64,000 nucleotides of DNA from Centroberyx gerrardi (Eukaryota > Chordata > Actinopteri > Beryciformes > Berycidae): assembly GCF_048128805.1 (NCBI RefSeq), contig NC_136017.1:9344807-9408806 (forward strand), given 5' to 3'. This document shows positions 62,735-64,000 of the stretch, piece by piece. Both the position numbers and the translations under genes were made by a program. The notes below the pieces were generated by a model that was given only the letters and a program-made list of their open reading frames with translations, was not told where the DNA came from and made no database searches. Numbering within the stretch: position 1 is the first letter of the stretch; each line of letters opens with the position of its first letter.

Positions 62735-63835
62735 CCATATCGAGGGCTTGGATTTTGGGCGAATAAGAGTATTATATATCAATTGAAAGGTCTCAGTGAT
62801 ATCTTTTCAGTGCCAAAAGGACACAACTGAAATCATGACCCATAAGTTTTAATTATACAAAAACTGAAAGCCGTAACAGTAAAAGTAGGGTTTTGTTTGC
62901 TGCCAAAAGGGTGTAACTGCACTTATGCCCTTTTGACACCAAGCAAAACCCCACTTTTGACACTGAACAAGCATTGTGGGTAGAGGATAGTATCCTATTC
63001 ATATCCTAATTAATATTCTAGGTCAATATTAAATGAATGTAAATATGTTAATATTCCCATGGAATACTTAGGCCTATAGATTCAAAATGTTATTTTATAA
63101 TGTTAGGAGTGTGAACTTGTCAAGATGAGCTCTGATAGTAAGACTGCTGGTAGCTGAAGTTCTCCCTCAGTGTTATGAGGAGTTTTACAGGTCTTTGAAT
63201 GTGTCCCAGGACACATCAGTAAGTGATGTGGCCTGGGACACATACAAAAATGTATTATACTAGCAAAAGAAAAAAAAAGTACTAGTTTAGAATCAAAAGT
63301 AGTTTCTTATGTCTATAGAGGTTTATTAAAAAGGTTTATTCAAAGACAGAACAGAAAAAATGTATCAATCAATTTGATATGTTCCATGTAGCTACAATTT
63401 TAAAGGCCTTGGTGAAAGTTGCTGAGCATTACTTCAAGATAAAGATATTCATTCTGATCTTGTTTTATATTTCAGTGTTGATTGAAGTGTAATTGCTAGA
63501 TTTGTATTAAAATGAATGTGTTTTACAATTGTTTACTTACATACGCCCATATTCTGCATGGCTGTATTGGGACAATGTTTGTGCCAAAAAGTCGTATTTC
63601 ACTCTTGCCATTTTTAAAAAGTTAACAAATATAATTCAACTTAAACTGTAGCAGTATTGTTTTTATAGTAATGCTCAATCTGATAACACAAAAAGTTAAA
63701 ATATTGTGCTTAGTATGTGGTAACGGCAGCTGATCCAAGTTTGATCAAAATTTGTTTTGGCTCTCCTGTAAAATCTACTATAACACACTTACGCCCCTTT
63801 GGCTCCAAGCCCTCGATATATCAGTCGCTCCTCAG
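62735..63835. repeat. Segment bounded by inverted ATATCGAGGGCTTGGA motifs
   Basis: ATATCGAGGGCTTGGA near 62737 and its reverse complement TCCAAGCCCTCGATAT near 63805. Between them are repeated GCCAAAAGG-GTGTAACTG-CACTTA words in both orientations (62811, 62902, 62926, 63584, 63790). This looks like a repeat or transposon end, but no coding part is recognised. Confidence 0.35.
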
Positions 63836-64000
63836 AATCTGAGGGCAAAGTATGTGATTGCTTTGATTGATAATTATATATATATAGATTTATAAGATTT
63901 GACAACCTGAATCGCTTTTTCTTCACTCGTTTTTTCTTCCTTCCTTCACATTTGCTTTTCTTTCTTGTCTTAGTGGACAGGATAAGATGAAATGTCATTG

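Overview
The window looks like nuclear DNA of a teleost fish. It has multi-exon genes with GT-AG (and some GC-AG) introns, many CA/GT, CT/GA and tetranucleotide microsatellites, hAT elements with 8-bp target duplications, fish-type LINE tails, and a long-TIR element whose ends begin TTAAAGGAATAGTTCACCC. Nothing bacterial or viral was seen.

Layout. Positions 1 to about 48,960 are three nearly identical tandem segments: copy A (1 to ~18,145, entered part-way), copy B (~18,145 to ~39,440) and copy C (~39,440 to ~48,960). A more diverged continuation of copy C runs to ~54,640 inside a cytochrome P450 locus. The duplicated gene lies on the minus strand and encodes a two-Ig-domain membrane receptor of CD2/SLAM/CD48 type: signal peptide, cysteine-free V domain, four-cysteine C2 domain, TM helix. 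Gene 1 (9149 down to the left edge) is cut by the window. Gene 2 runs 32592 to 15629 and gene 3 runs 48329 to 36773. My exon models for genes 2 and 3 give continuous frames of 336 and 316 residues. ISRE/IRF-like motifs lie about 150 bp upstream of the start codons.

The most striking feature is the cytoplasmic tail. Downstream of the TM exon is a ~208/297-bp tandem repeat. Each unit holds what looks like a 21-nt, phase 1-1 microexon with branch site, polypyrimidine tract, AG acceptor and GTCAGT donor. There are five in gene 1, five in gene 2 and two in gene 3. The flanking introns are nearly invariant, but the 21-nt cassettes differ and encode heptapeptides such as GYMKWEA, VTLKQEA, EILQEEA and ATKKGKA. 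Further short phase 1-1 exons follow, and then two alternative terminal exons.

Intron 4 of gene 2 alone carries a 4.4-kb DNA transposon (23887-28302). It encodes a DDE-like protein of a family I cannot name, with short GGGYGATTATT terminal repeats and clustered subterminal GGTAATGAC motifs at both ends. One in-frame TGA interrupts its gene. Other copy-specific insertions include two hAT elements (13100-14496 and 46019-47787, the latter with a nested MITE), an 854-bp TIR element (9537-10390) and small unassigned pieces.

The right part holds a complete 13-exon CYP4F-like cytochrome P450 gene on the minus strand (59757 to 52589, 557 residues). The spacers between the receptor genes (10.9-12.0 kb and 33.5-34.6 kb) are homologous to the introns and 3' side of this P450 gene but lack its exons, so the ancestral duplication unit probably included the CYP4F 3' end. 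The last 2.3 kb may hold a divergent promoter with a small first exon on the plus strand, and a repeat-like inverted segment.
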